A stretch of DNA of 34,224 nt from Oleiphilaceae bacterium (GCA_018334495.1 JAGXLV010000026.1:1-34224), one strand, 5' to 3'. Shown: positions 9,457 through 17,804, counted from the first letter of the stretch. Translations and numbers: made by a program. The notes: a model not told the origin generated them from the sequence alone.

Positions 9457-10739
9457 CCGCCGATAGCCTGACAATATCGGGCGTCCGGCTTGTTACCGGC
9501 GCCGGAATCTCGGAGCAAACCACGACCATTCTGATCCGGGACGGGCGCATTGCAGGGTTTGACAAAGTCGCCGAGGCCGAAGCAGTCGACCGCACCCTTG
9601 TTGCCGACGGCTGTTATCTGAGCCCCGGCTTTATTGATCTTTGCTGCAACCTTCGCGAACCGGGCAATGGCCAGAAGGGCGATATTTTCTCGGAAACCCG
9701 TGCGGCGGCGAAAGGCGGATTTACCACGGTTTGCTCGACCCCGGACTCGTCCCCGGTCAATGACTCCGGGGCCGTCACCCACCTGATCCGGGATACAGCA
9801 GCCAGCCGTTCTCCGGTCCACGTTCGCCCGATTGGCGCCGCCACCCGTGGCCTTGAGGGCGAACTGCTGAGCGACATGGTCGGACTGAGCACTGCCGGTT
9901 GCGTTGCTTTTAGTAACGCCAGCCATGTGTTCGCTAACGCCCGAGTGCTCAGACGCTGTATGGCCTACGCTCAAACCTTCGGTTATACACTGATGCTGCA
10001 GCCCACCAACGCTGCTCTGGCAGCAGGTGGCTTCGCTCATGATGGAATGGTGACGGCCCGGCTGGGTCTGTCTGGCGTACCGGAGGTGGCGGAAACCACA
10101 GCCGTGAGCGAGTTGCTGTTGCTGGCGGAGGAAACCGGCGTGCAGCTGCATCTAAGCCAGGTGTCCACGGCGCGGGCCGTCGAGATGGTGGCGGAAGCCC
10201 AGCATCGCGGCGTGGCTGTCTCCGCTGACGTGGCCATGCACCAGTTGGTGTTTACCGAACAGGCACTGGCCGGTTTTGACAGCCGTTTTCATGTGAATCC
10301 CCCGCTTCGGTCGGAAGCGGATCGCCAGGGCTTGTTGGCGGGTGTACGCGCAGGCGTGATTGCGGCCATTGTCAGTCAGCACCAGCCCCACGACCCGGCT
10401 GCCAAGCGCGCACCTTTGGGCGAAACCGCTGCCGGTCTGTCGACTGTGGAAAGTGTGCTGTCTATGGGGTTGATGCTGGTGGCTGACGGCGAACTCCAGT
10501 TGACGGAGCTGATTCGTGCCCTGACCACAGGCCCGAGTGGCATACTGCAGGAGTCGCCGGCCGAGCTTAAAGTGGGTGAACCGGCGGACTTGTGCCTGTT
10601 CGATCCGACACTCACCTGGTTATCCGACGGAGCGGGCATCCATTCGACGGGCAAGCATGTGCCTTTGCCACAGCAGGCGCTGCCGGGCGCGGTGCGTTAC
10701 ACCTTTTGCGCCGGCCGGCAGGCCTGGCCGTTGGATTGA
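9453..10739 (+). CDS. pyrC': Inactive dihydroorotase-like protein PyrC' (ATCase-associated)
   Basis: A 428-residue amidohydrolase-fold protein that looks catalytically dead. Where active dihydroorotases carry an HxH metal-binding motif (DxHxHxR), this protein reads [14 protein letters not shown], so both histidines are lost. The usual DHAPH loop near the C terminus reads [12 protein letters not shown], so the catalytic aspartate position is also changed. In Pseudomonas such PyrC' proteins hold ATCase in a dodecameric complex and a separate true PyrC does the chemistry. It starts inside the pyrB stop, consistent with a 1:1 complex. A functional dihydroorotase should be encoded elsewhere in the genome. 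This is the last gene of the rightward run. Confidence 0.93.
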   Translation: MTADSLTISGVRLVTGAGISEQTTTILIRDGRIAGFDKVAEAEAVDRTLVADGCYLSPGFIDLCCNLREPGNGQKGDIFSETRAAAKGGFTTVCSTPDSSPVNDSGAVTHLIRDTAASRSPVHVRPIGAATRGLEGELLSDMVGLSTAGCVAFSNASHVFANARVLRRCMAYAQTFGYTLMLQPTNAALAAGGFAHDGMVTARLGLSGVPEVAETTAVSELLLLAEETGVQLHLSQVSTARAVEMVAEAQHRGVAVSADVAMHQLVFTEQALAGFDSRFHVNPPLRSEADRQGLLAGVRAGVIAAIVSQHQPHDPAAKRAPLGETAAGLSTVESVLSMGLMLVADGELQLTELIRALTTGPSGILQESPAELKVGEPADLCLFDPTLTWLSDGAGIHSTGKHVPLPQQALPGAVRYTFCAGRQAWPLD

Positions 10740-10748
10740 GCCGGCACC

Positions 10749-10762
10749 GGTCCCGCGGGACC
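10749..10762. repeat. 14-base perfect palindrome between convergent pyrC' and HU gene
   Basis: GGTCCCGCGGGACC reads identically on both strands and lies in the 39-base gap between the pyrC' stop and the HU stop. It could form a 5-bp hairpin with a CGCG loop, but neither side is followed by a T-run, so it is not a canonical intrinsic terminator. It may still act as a weak transcript end for both genes. Confidence 0.5.
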
Positions 10763-10778
10763 CGCCCTGGCCCGTCCC

Positions 10779-11051
10779 CTAATTAATACTTTCTTTCAGG
10801 TTTTTACCAGCCTTGAATGCCGCCGCACGGCTGGCAGGGATCTGCAGGCTGGCACCGGTCTGGGGGTTGCGACCGGTTCGGGCGTCCCGGTTGCGCGTAC
10901 TGAATGTGCCAAAGCCAGTCAGAGTAACCGCTTCCCCCCGTGCGAGCGCCGCGGAAATCTGATCCGTAAAGGCGTTGACCACTTCGCCTGCCTGGGCCTG
11001 GCTAAGGTCGGTTTTTTCGGCGAGCATTTTAATCAGATCTGGTTTGAGCAT
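10779..11051 (-). CDS. HU-family DNA-binding protein
   Basis: A 90-residue histone-like protein. I start it at the ATG at 11051 (MLKPDLIKMLAEKTDLSQ), which has a GCAGGAG ribosome binding site; a longer frame from 11087 would overlap pckA and lacks family similarity. The conserved core LTGFGTFSTRNRDARTGRNP contains the beta-arm approach that in HU inserts into the DNA minor groove. HU proteins bend DNA without sequence preference. It is more HU-like than IHF-like, but which HU subunit (alpha or beta) cannot be decided. It lies 32 bases downstream of pckA on the same strand, so the two may share a transcript, an uncommon partnership. Confidence 0.92.
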   Translation of the reverse strand: MLKPDLIKMLAEKTDLSQAQAGEVVNAFTDQISAALARGEAVTLTGFGTFSTRNRDARTGRNPQTGASLQIPASRAAAFKAGKNLKESIN

Positions 11052-11083
11052 CACAAACTCCTGCAATAGGCACGCATGCCCCG

Positions 11084-12664
11084 TCACAACCGTGGGCCGG
11101 CCGCCAAAATAGCATCCGCCACGTCGAATTTTTTGAAATTATCCACGAACTGAGCGATCAGTTCCCTGGCCTTGGCATCGTATTCTTCAGGGCTGGACCA
11201 GGTGTTGCGCGGATTAAGCAGCTTGTTATCGACGCCGTCGACCCTGACCGGCACTTCGAGGTTCAGGGCTGGCAGGTGCTCAGTTGCCACATTATCCAGA
11301 TCGCCATCCTGGATGGCTTTGATAATGGCGCGGGTGGTCGGGATGCTGAAGCGTTCGCCAACACCGCGAGGTCCACCGGTCCAACCGGTGTTGACCAGGA
11401 ACACCGTGCTGCCGAATTCGTCCATCCGCTTCATCAGCAGTTCTGCATAAACCCCGGCGGGGCGCGGGAAAAAGGGCGCGCCAAAGCAGGTGGAAAAGGT
11501 TGATTTAAGTTTGGACGAGGAGCCCATCTCGGTGGAGCCGACCAGGGCAGTGTACCCGCTCAGGAAATGATAGGCGGCAGCCTCTTTGCTCAGCACAGAC
11601 ACTGGCGGCAGAACCCCGGTCATGTCGCAGGTCAGGAAAACGATATGGGAGGGCTCACCGGCCCGATTCTCCGGGACCCGTTTCTCGATGTGTTCCAGTG
11701 GATAGGCGCATCGAGAATTTTCGGTGAGAGAAACATCGCTGTAATCGGGCTCGCGGCTCTCCGGGTCAATGGCGACGTTTTCGATGATGGCGCCAAAACG
11801 AATGGCATCCCATATGATCGGCTCATTTTTCCGACTAAGGTCGATGCACTTGGCGTAGCAGCCGCCTTCGATGTTGAAAACCGTGCCGGGGCCCCAGCCG
11901 TGTTCGTCGTCGCCGATCAGGTAGCGGTCAGGATCGGCGGACAGGGTTGTTTTGCCGGTGCCGGACAGACCGAAGAACAGGCAGGTTTCGCCATCGTCGC
12001 CGACATTGGCCGAGCAATGCATCGGCAATACGTCTTTTTCCGGCAGTAAAAAGTTCTGCACTGAAAACATGGCTTTTTTCATTTCGCCGGCATAGTGCAT
12101 GCCGGCCAGAAGCACCTTGCGCTTGGCGAAGTTAATGATGACGCAGCTGTCGCTGTTGGTGCCGTCACGCTTGGGCACACAGTCAAAATTGGGGACGTTG
12201 AGCACTTGCCATTCCTGCTTGTCGGCCGGATTGAACTCATCGGGGCGAATAAACAGATTGCGGCCGAACAGATTTTGCCAAGCCATTTCGGTGACCATCT
12301 GAACGGGCAGATAGTGCTCTGGATCCGAGCCCACGTGAAGCCGGGATATAAAGCTGGTTTTCTCGGCAAGAAAAGCCTCGACCCGATCCCACAAATCATC
12401 GAAACGCTGACTGTTAAAGGGTTGGTTGACCGGGCCCCATTCAATATCATCGGAAGTGCTGGGCTCCTCGACAATGAACCGGTCCTTGGGCGAGCGGCCG
12501 GTGCGCGCACCCGTCTGGACCACCAGTGCGCCGTTGGCGGCGAGTACGCCTTCCCGTCTGTCCAGCGCGAGCTCGATCAGCCGAGCTGCATTCAGATCTT
12601 TATATGTGTTGCTCACTTGGACCTCATCGTGGGGAATCTTCGAGATTGGGTCTCTGCCGGGCAT
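11084..12664 (-). CDS. pckA: Phosphoenolpyruvate carboxykinase (ATP)
   Basis: Converts oxaloacetate plus ATP to phosphoenolpyruvate, the entry step of gluconeogenesis; 526 residues, normal for the bacterial ATP-dependent class. Visible motifs are [18 protein letters not shown] near the N terminus, the P-loop [14 protein letters not shown] (about residue 232 on) followed by [10 protein letters not shown] for metal binding, and [12 protein letters not shown]. The start at 12664 is supported by an excellent ribosome binding site (AGGAGGTGATCG directly upstream). A 160-base gap separates it from hslO, enough for its own promoter. Expression during growth on organic acids would be expected from the pathway, not shown by the sequence. 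Confidence 0.96.
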   Translation of the reverse strand: MPGRDPISKIPHDEVQVSNTYKDLNAARLIELALDRREGVLAANGALVVQTGARTGRSPKDRFIVEEPSTSDDIEWGPVNQPFNSQRFDDLWDRVEAFLAEKTSFISRLHVGSDPEHYLPVQMVTEMAWQNLFGRNLFIRPDEFNPADKQEWQVLNVPNFDCVPKRDGTNSDSCVIINFAKRKVLLAGMHYAGEMKKAMFSVQNFLLPEKDVLPMHCSANVGDDGETCLFFGLSGTGKTTLSADPDRYLIGDDEHGWGPGTVFNIEGGCYAKCIDLSRKNEPIIWDAIRFGAIIENVAIDPESREPDYSDVSLTENSRCAYPLEHIEKRVPENRAGEPSHIVFLTCDMTGVLPPVSVLSKEAAAYHFLSGYTALVGSTEMGSSSKLKSTFSTCFGAPFFPRPAGVYAELLMKRMDEFGSTVFLVNTGWTGGPRGVGERFSIPTTRAIIKAIQDGDLDNVATEHLPALNLEVPVRVDGVDNKLLNPRNTWSSPEEYDAKARELIAQFVDNFKKFDVADAILAAGPRL

Positions 12665-12824
12665 CGATCACCTCCTGTCCGGCTAAAACCTGTTAAAGGA
12701 TGTCTCTTTGGCTAAAAAATGCACAGAAAGGCCAGCCAAGGAGCGACAGTATGCCAGAGAGCTATAGCAAAAACGACAGTTCCAGGCCGCGCCGTTGAGC
12801 CTTTCAGACTGTTTTGCCCAATGT

Positions 12825-13679
12825 TTAGTGCAGGACATGTCCGTGAAACAAACGGTCTATTTCAGTACGGTCAAACTGGTACTTCGCGTGGCAAAACTGG
12901 CAATCCATATCGATTGCGCCGCGCTCTTCTATAATGCTGTAACACTCATCCTGCCCGATTGCCTGTAATGCTGACAAGGTTCTTTCGCGAGAACAGCTGC
13001 AGCGAAACGCCACAGGGTCCGCGTCGAACATGCGCACGGTTTCTTCGTTGAACAGGCGGTACAGCACTGTTTCACTCTCCAGACCGAGAAGTTCGTCCGG
13101 TTTCAGGGTGCTGGCAAGATGGGTCACCCGTTGCCAGAGGTCGTCATCCGGCTCGGTGGCCCCGGGCATACGTTGCAGAAGCAGGCCGCCGCTGCGCTCG
13201 CCATCACAAAACAGTGCCAGGGTGGTGGCGATCTGCTCGGAACGTTCGAAGTAATCTTCCAGACAGCGTGCCAGCGAGTCATCTTCCCTTGGCACCACGC
13301 CCTGATAGCGCTGGCCTTCGTCAGGCGTTATGGTTATGGCCATCTTGCCCTGGCCAAGCATCTCATCCAGTGATTCGGTCTCCGGGAGGGGCTGATCAAA
13401 GCGCGCCAAGCCCCGAATGTAGCGATCGTGGCTGCATTCAGCCATCAGGGTGCGTAACGGCCCGCTGCCACTGGCCTGCAACGAGAGGGTGCCGGCGAAC
13501 TTCAGTGTGCCGGTCATTAACACACTGGCCGCCAGGGCTTCGCCCAGGAGTTTGCGCACAGGCGCCGGGTAAGGGGTCTGGCTGGTGATTTCGACATAAC
13601 TGTCAGCCAGTTTTACCCAGGCGCCACGCACCTGACTGTTTTCAAAAATAAAACGTTGGAACTGGTCGTGGGACGCCAC
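12825..13679 (-). CDS. hslO: Redox-regulated chaperone Hsp33
   Basis: Cytoplasmic holdase chaperone activated by oxidation; 284 residues. The zinc-binding redox switch is visible as C227-x-C229 (FRCSCSRERT) and C260-xx-C263 (DCQFCHAKY), the CxC...CxxC pattern of Hsp33. N-terminal family segments include FENSQVRGAWVKL and LLGEALAASVLMTGTLKF. The start is a GTG at 13679, supported by CCAGGAGAG upstream. It lies 58 bases downstream of hslR (Hsp15) in the same direction; hslR-hslO is a conserved heat-shock pair in gammaproteobacteria. No sigma-32 promoter could be assigned with confidence. Confidence 0.96.
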   Translation of the reverse strand: MASHDQFQRFIFENSQVRGAWVKLADSYVEITSQTPYPAPVRKLLGEALAASVLMTGTLKFAGTLSLQASGSGPLRTLMAECSHDRYIRGLARFDQPLPETESLDEMLGQGKMAITITPDEGQRYQGVVPREDDSLARCLEDYFERSEQIATTLALFCDGERSGGLLLQRMPGATEPDDDLWQRVTHLASTLKPDELLGLESETVLYRLFNEETVRMFDADPVAFRCSCSRERTLSALQAIGQDECYSIIEERGAIDMDCQFCHAKYQFDRTEIDRLFHGHVLH

Positions 13680-13737
13680 GTTGAACTCTCCTGGAAGGCT
13701 GTGAGGATACGGGTGGAATGGTTGGCCGGGATAGCTG

Positions 13738-14145
13738 TCACATGCCGTTCTGGTCTTTGAACCGTTGAATATTGCGCCGGTCTTTCTTGGACGGTCGGCG
13801 AGCCGGCGGCATGTGGGCGGCCTGCATGGTCTTGCGTTGCCAGGCCAGATCCTCGCGAGCGGTCACGCTCTCTTCGGTTTCGTGATACAGCATCTGGGCT
13901 TCCGGCGCGCTCCGGCGCCGGTCGCTGATCTGGTCGATGATAACGAAGCGTTCCTGGAAGCCCTGACGGAGTTTCACCTTATCGCCGAGTTCCACCAGTT
14001 TGCCGGGTTTGCAACGCTGGTCGTTGTAATGGACCTTGCCGCCTTCAATGGCCAGCTTTGCCAGGCTGCGAGTCTTGTAAAAGCGCGCTGCCCAGAGCCA
14101 TTTATCAAGTCTGACCCGTTCTTCTCTGTCGGTTGCTGAGGTCAT
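13738..14145 (-). CDS. hslR: Heat shock protein 15 (ribosome-associated RNA-binding S4 protein)
   Basis: A 135-residue protein with an N-terminal S4 RNA-binding domain (about residues 10-70; VRLDKWLWAARFYKTRSLA then GGKVHYNDQRCKPG) and a very basic C-terminal tail (RRPSKKDRRNIQRF). Hsp15 binds stalled 50S subunits that still carry a nascent chain and helps recycle them. The ATG at 14145 follows GAGGGGAT. It is upstream of hslO and 74 bases downstream of the YrfG-type phosphatase gene, matching the yrfG-hslR-hslO order known in enterics and pseudomonads. Confidence 0.95.
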   Translation of the reverse strand: MTSATDREERVRLDKWLWAARFYKTRSLAKLAIEGGKVHYNDQRCKPGKLVELGDKVKLRQGFQERFVIIDQISDRRRSAPEAQMLYHETEESVTAREDLAWQRKTMQAAHMPPARRPSKKDRRNIQRFKDQNGM

Positions 14146-14219
14146 ATCCCCTCACTTCAATCATTGATTCTGCGATTATAACGTTTTCAGTGGCCCGATG
14201 GCAGGCCTTGAGCGTTTGT

Positions 14220-14876
14220 TCACAGAGGCAAGAGTTCGTTGAAATGCGAGATAGAGGGAATCACAGGGTGCGGTGTTCCCGGAGCCTTTTGGCTGTCCGG
14301 CGCGAGAATCGCCAGGCATTGGGAAATGCCGGCCGCCAGTGCGCTTTCCAGCACAGGGATGCTGTCATCGACCATTAGGGTTGTGCGGGGGTCGTAAGGC
14401 ACGCGTTGCTGGAGATCTGCCCAGAACGTCGTGTCTTCCTTGGGTTTGCCAAGCTGGTGACTGGAGACGATGGCGTCGACATGACGATCGAGGCCTGTGA
14501 CCTCGAGTTTGAGTGCCAGCGGATCCGGGTGGCAGTTGGTCACAATAACGCAATTGAGGCCCCGGCTTCTTATGGCCTTCAAAAAATCTGTAACGTGAGG
14601 GCGGTAGGCAATACGGTCTCTGGTCTCACCTTTGAGAGTCGCCACGTCCAGGCACAGGACCTCGCTCCAGTGGTCGGTGCAATACCACTGCAATTGGCCG
14701 CGCGCCGCGGTAATCAAGGGGAAGATCTTGTCCCGGCCCTGTTCGGGGGTCAGCCGGAAGTGCTCCGCGTACCGTTTCGGCAGGTGCTCAAGCCAGAAAT
14801 GGTTATCATAATGGAGATCAAGCAGGGTGCCGTCCATATCCAGAAACACGGTGTCGAGCTTTGACCAGTTGACCAT
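14220..14876 (-). CDS. yrfG: HAD-superfamily GMP/IMP nucleotidase (YrfG type)
   Basis: A 218-residue HAD hydrolase. The nucleophile motif is FLDMDGTLLD (D13 and D15), motif II is in CVIVTNCHPDP, motif III is the lysine of GKPKEDTTFW, and the metal-binding acidic pair is in LMVDDSIPVLE. E. coli YrfG dephosphorylates purine nucleotides such as GMP and IMP; the segment LDLHYDNHFWLEHLPKRYAE is characteristic of this subgroup. I chose the ATG at 14876 because it gives the family N terminus; an in-frame start at 14936 would add 20 unsupported residues. Its position upstream of hslR and hslO supports the call. Confidence 0.9.
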   Translation of the reverse strand: MVNWSKLDTVFLDMDGTLLDLHYDNHFWLEHLPKRYAEHFRLTPEQGRDKIFPLITAARGQLQWYCTDHWSEVLCLDVATLKGETRDRIAYRPHVTDFLKAIRSRGLNCVIVTNCHPDPLALKLEVTGLDRHVDAIVSSHQLGKPKEDTTFWADLQQRVPYDPRTTLMVDDSIPVLESALAAGISQCLAILAPDSQKAPGTPHPVIPSISHFNELLPL

Positions 14877-14972
14877 AAAAAAGAGCGCCTGCAGAGAATC
14901 AGGTGTCAGGCTGACGCAGTGCGCAGCCATTGGCAAGGGCCGGGCCAGTTTTGAAGGCTTCAGACGTTGTGT

Positions 14973-15314
14973 CTAATACCCCTCTTTTTCCAGTTCGACG
15001 GTGTCGGCGTCGACGTTGTTTGCAGTGCAACCGAGGCACCTTTTGAACGTGGCTTTCGCAGGTCCGTACACAAGCACCTCCCGGGCTTCGTCTTCGTTGC
15101 CCCCGAGCAGGGAAAACGGCAGTGATACCACGTAGACCGCGCTCCCAACCACCGTGGTGGCTAACAGCAGTGGCCGCGCGAATAAAGCATCTCCGCTCAT
15201 GGCGAGGGCTGAGGGGGATTCGTCCACCTCGCGGGCATGACCAAACGAAGCAAAGGTCAAAAGGCAGATCGCCAGGGCTGTGGTGGCAACCCGTGGGTAT
15301 TTGATAGTTGGCAT
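14973..15314 (-). CDS. Small exported or membrane protein of unknown function
   Basis: A 113-residue protein starting at the ATG at 15314 (AGGAG nine bases upstream). A cleavable signal peptide is likely (hydrophobic TTALAICLLTFASF, cleavage after GHA), and a second hydrophobic stretch ARPLLLATTVVGSAVYVVSL forms a probable transmembrane helix. The conserved-looking part is SLPFSLLGGNEDEAREVLVY followed by PAKATFKRCLGC. I recall similar short proteins in Pseudomonas and Marinobacter that are sometimes labelled multidrug transporter without basis. There is no sign of transporter activity in so small a protein. It stands alone between yrfG and mutM on the minus strand with its own putative promoter region. 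Confidence 0.75.
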   Translation of the reverse strand: MPTIKYPRVATTALAICLLTFASFGHAREVDESPSALAMSGDALFARPLLLATTVVGSAVYVVSLPFSLLGGNEDEAREVLVYGPAKATFKRCLGCTANNVDADTVELEKEGY

Positions 15315-15396
15315 AACGCTGCGCTCCTGGGGTTCCAAGTATCCGCCGGTCTGCTCGCGTCATTCACGAAGCTGAGAAATAGCGAATCCTTACATA

Positions 15397-15412
15397 GGTT
15401 CAACTATGAACC
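15397..15412 (-). promoter_or_regulatory. Inverted repeat overlapping a possible -35 box of the small exported protein gene
   Basis: GGTTCA-ACTA-TGAACC is a perfect 6-4-6 inverted repeat 83 bases upstream of the ATG at 15314. Read on the minus strand it contains TTGAAC, and 16 bases further on is TATTTC, a weak -10 candidate. An operator over the promoter is a reasonable guess; no regulator is adjacent. Confidence 0.35.
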
Positions 15413-15449
15413 ATATTTGGCCGTTTTCAAGTAAATCCGGCGGCGAGTT

Positions 15450-16262
15450 TCAGCGCTGGCATTGGCCGCAGTACACGGTGGTGCGCTGACTCATGCGGAT
15501 TTCTTTGAGCTGGGCCGCGCATTGGTGACAGGGTGCGCCACCCCGGCCATACACTTGCAGAGACTGGGAGAAATAGCCGGGCTTGCCGTCGCTGTTGATG
15601 AAATCCCGGAGCGTGGTGCCGCCCATCAGAATCGCGGCGCTCAGGGTTTCCCGAATGGCCTGAGCCAGCAGTGTGTAGCGGTCGCGGCTGATACGGCCGG
15701 CGCTACGTCGGGGGTGAATGCCGGCTTTGAAAAGGGCTTCATTGGCGTAGATGTTGCCCACTCCCACCACCGTGCGACTATCCATCAGGAAGTGTTTGAC
15801 TGGCGTTGTCTTGCCTTGGCTGAGCCGATGTAAGTAGGGGCCGCTGAATGTCGTATCCAGCGGTTCGGGTCCCAGGCTGGCGAGTAGCGGGTGCTGGTAG
15901 GGGTCTTCGGCCCAGAGCCAGCAACCAAATCGTCTCGGGTCGTTATAACGCAGCGTTGTACCCTGATCCAGAATCACTTCGACATGATCATGGCGCAATG
16001 GCGGGCTCTGGTCTGTGATCAGGCGAAGGCTGCCGGACATGCCCAAGTGAACGATGGCGGATCCCTGCGGGAACCTGAAGAGCAGGTATTTGCCACGCCG
16101 ATCGACCGCGAGGACCTGCTGGCCAGTCATTCGGCCGGGCAAATCCTCTGGAATCGGCCAGCGCAGGCGCCGGTCCCGGACGGTGATTTTCTCAATTCGA
16201 CGGCCTTCCATATGGGGGGCAATCCCCTGACGAGTGGTTTCGACTTCGGGCAGCTCAGGCAC
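15450..16262 (-). CDS. mutM: Formamidopyrimidine-DNA glycosylase (Fpg/MutM)
   Basis: Base-excision repair enzyme that removes 8-oxoguanine and formamidopyrimidines and cuts the strand. The start is a GTG at 16262 (GGAG eight bases upstream); after Met removal this exposes the catalytic proline of PELPEVETTRQGI. A longer frame from 16310 would bury that proline and is rejected. The C-terminal zinc finger is C245xxC248 and C265xxC268 (CHQCAAQLKE then YCGQCQR). NEALFKAGIHPRR carries helix-two-turn-helix residues. The length of 270 matches E. coli MutM (269). It is a monocistronic leftward gene, divergent from the desaturase. Confidence 0.96.
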   Translation of the reverse strand: MPELPEVETTRQGIAPHMEGRRIEKITVRDRRLRWPIPEDLPGRMTGQQVLAVDRRGKYLLFRFPQGSAIVHLGMSGSLRLITDQSPPLRHDHVEVILDQGTTLRYNDPRRFGCWLWAEDPYQHPLLASLGPEPLDTTFSGPYLHRLSQGKTTPVKHFLMDSRTVVGVGNIYANEALFKAGIHPRRSAGRISRDRYTLLAQAIRETLSAAILMGGTTLRDFINSDGKPGYFSQSLQVYGRGGAPCHQCAAQLKEIRMSQRTTVYCGQCQR

Positions 16263-16306
16263 AGTCGGGCTCCGGCAGAAATAAAAAGGAAAACTTACGG
16301 AACCAA

Positions 16307-16330
16307 CCACTACGACTGAAGTCGTAGTGG
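16307..16330. repeat. Perfect 10-bp hairpin upstream of mutM
   Basis: CCACTACGAC-TGAA-GTCGTAGTGG is a perfect 10-bp stem with a four-base loop, 45 bases upstream of the mutM GTG on the minus strand. No T-run follows on either side, so it is not an intrinsic terminator. It could be a leader structure in the mutM mRNA, a protein-binding site or a REP-like dispersed element. Confidence 0.65.
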
Positions 16331-16500
16331 GGTAGCCTATGTTTGGTCTTCTCGTTTGGCCGCTGATTGTGCCCGCTTCTCGCCTGCTGTCAATCGGGTG
16401 GCAGTCCGGACCCTTACGCGAAAGCCGGAAGTCGTAATGCGAATTCCGGTTAACATCCGTTTATTTCTTTATGAAATATCGCCAAATGCCGCTTGTTCCG

Positions 16501-16516
16501 GCTTACATGTGTAAGC
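16501..16516. promoter_or_regulatory. Operator-like inverted repeat in front of the desaturase gene
   Basis: GCTTACA-TG-TGTAAGC is a perfect 7-2-7 inverted repeat, 63 bases upstream of the desaturase ATG. The shape (ACAnnTGT centre with GC-containing ends) resembles sites bound by TetR-family fatty-acid regulators such as FabR and DesT. In Pseudomonas DesT controls the acyl-CoA desaturase operon desCB and, reportedly, fabAB. Assignment to that regulator class is inference; no regulator gene is adjacent. Confidence 0.45.
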
Positions 16517-16579
16517 TAGAGTCAAGAGCAGTATACCAAGGCCTTGTTGGCCTTATGATTGAACCCAAGGATTTCCCCT

Positions 16580-17758
16580 ATGTGGCATTCCGGTCTTTTG
16601 GACCTCTCCTTGTTTCAGCTTGCTGTGGTGGCGCTGGGCATGACCCATGTAACCATCGTAAGCGTGACTCTCTACCTGCATCGCCATTCCGCGCACAATT
16701 CCCTGGACCTGCACCCAGTACTGTCGCACTTTTTCCGCTTCTGGCTCTGGTTGACCACAAGCATCAACACCAAGGAATGGACCGCAATCCACCGTAAGCA
16801 CCACGCCAAATGTGAGACCGAAGAGGATCCGCACAGCCCGGTGGTGAAAGGCTTGCCCAGGGTTTTCTTTTTAGGCGCCAAACTGTACGCCGAGGCGGCC
16901 ACGCCGGAGAACTGCGAAAAATACGGTCAGCGCACTCCGGAAGACTGGATCGAGCGCAATCTTTACACCCGGCACAGAAATCTCGGTATTGCCCTGCTGG
17001 CGGTGGCCAATGTGATGTTGTTCGGTGTTCATGGCGTCTGGATCTGGGCGGTGCAAATGCTCTGGATTCCCTTCTGGGCGGCCGGCGTCATCAACGGGCT
17101 TGGCCATTATTTCGGCTACCGCAATTACGAGTGCGCCGACGAGGCCCGCAACATTGTTCCCTGGGCCATCCTTGTCGGTGGTGAAGAGCTGCACAACAAC
17201 CACCACACCTACCCCAACTCGTCCAAGTTGTCACGGCGCTGGTTCGAGTTTGATGTGGGCTGGGGCTACATAAGGCTTTTCCAGGGGCTGGGCCTGGCTA
17301 AGCCCAAGGGCTATCGTCCTATTGCCCACTCGGTGCCCGGTAAGCTGGAAATGGATGTGGAGACGGTGCAGGCCATCGCCAATAACCGCTTTGATATTAT
17401 GCGAAAATACCGCAAGCGGGTCATGGAGCCGGTTCTGCAGCAGCAAAAAATGCTGTTCATGGAGCAAGAGATCCGATCGCGCTACAAGAAACTCAAGAAA
17501 CTTCTGTCCCGGGAAGTGACGCTGATTAAGCCCAAAGACCAGGCCCAGCTTGACTCCCTGCTTGAGACCAATCCGAGGTTGCGCCAGATCTATGATAAGA
17601 GCCACGAACTTCAGGCGCTCTGGCGCCGGCGGGGCGTGAAGCCGCAGGAGAAGCTGCAGGCGTTGATGGTTTGGTGTCGGGAGGCTGAAACCAGCGGTAT
17701 ACGATATCTGGAAGAATTCGCCGAGCATTTGAAAACTTATGCGTTGCGACCAGGCTGA
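16580..17758 (+). CDS. desA: DesA-type acyl-lipid delta-9 fatty acid desaturase
   Basis: Integral membrane di-iron desaturase of 392 residues that would introduce a double bond into phospholipid acyl chains using oxygen. The three histidine boxes are HRHSAH (residues 34-39), HRKHH (71-75) and HNNHH (about 204-208). Hydrophobic segments flank the boxes (about 12-32, 48-62 and 130-165). The segments SLDLHPVLSHFFRFWLW and CETEEDPHSPVVKG agree with what I recall of Pseudomonas DesA (PA0286). The last 140 residues are charged and helical, an extension with possible coiled coil. The ATG at 16580 follows AAGGA; a TTG at 16559 is less likely. An operator-like repeat lies upstream and a strong two-way terminator directly downstream. 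Confidence 0.92.
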   Translation: MWHSGLLDLSLFQLAVVALGMTHVTIVSVTLYLHRHSAHNSLDLHPVLSHFFRFWLWLTTSINTKEWTAIHRKHHAKCETEEDPHSPVVKGLPRVFFLGAKLYAEAATPENCEKYGQRTPEDWIERNLYTRHRNLGIALLAVANVMLFGVHGVWIWAVQMLWIPFWAAGVINGLGHYFGYRNYECADEARNIVPWAILVGGEELHNNHHTYPNSSKLSRRWFEFDVGWGYIRLFQGLGLAKPKGYRPIAHSVPGKLEMDVETVQAIANNRFDIMRKYRKRVMEPVLQQQKMLFMEQEIRSRYKKLKKLLSREVTLIKPKDQAQLDSLLETNPRLRQIYDKSHELQALWRRRGVKPQEKLQALMVWCREAETSGIRYLEEFAEHLKTYALRPG

Positions 17759-17772
17759 TAGCGCGGATGAGT

Positions 17773-17804
17773 AAAAAAACCTGCTGGGAACAGTGGGTTT
17801 TTTT
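17773..17804. terminator. Bidirectional intrinsic terminator between desA and rsmD
   Basis: Seven A's, then CCTGCTG-GGAA-CAGTGGG, then seven T's: an 8-bp inner stem (with two G-T wobbles) around a GGAA loop, extended by A-T pairs. Because there is a T-run on the plus side and an A-run on the other, it works in both directions and suits the convergent gene pair. It overlaps the rsmD stop codon by two bases. Confidence 0.9.

Larger units (their letters stand above)
16263..16579. other. Divergent control region between mutM and the desaturase gene
   Basis: A 317-base gene-free stretch. It contains a strong hairpin next to mutM (16307-16330), a wide inverted repeat CCGGAA-N13-TTCCGG at 16425-16449, and a symmetrical operator-like site close to the desaturase (16501-16516). 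The sequence GAAGTCGTARTG occurs in both of the first two structures. No small ORF with a good ribosome binding site was found. Confidence 0.7.

Noticed and set aside
9351..10151. Long minus-strand open frame (266 codons) opposite pyrB/pyrC'
   Set aside because: It lies wholly opposite well-supported genes, has no recognisable family features and has the low-complexity look of an antisense shadow in GC-rich DNA.
10749..10762. Palindrome as an intrinsic terminator for pyrC' and the HU gene
   Set aside because: The stem is short and neither strand has a following T-tract; kept only as a palindrome.
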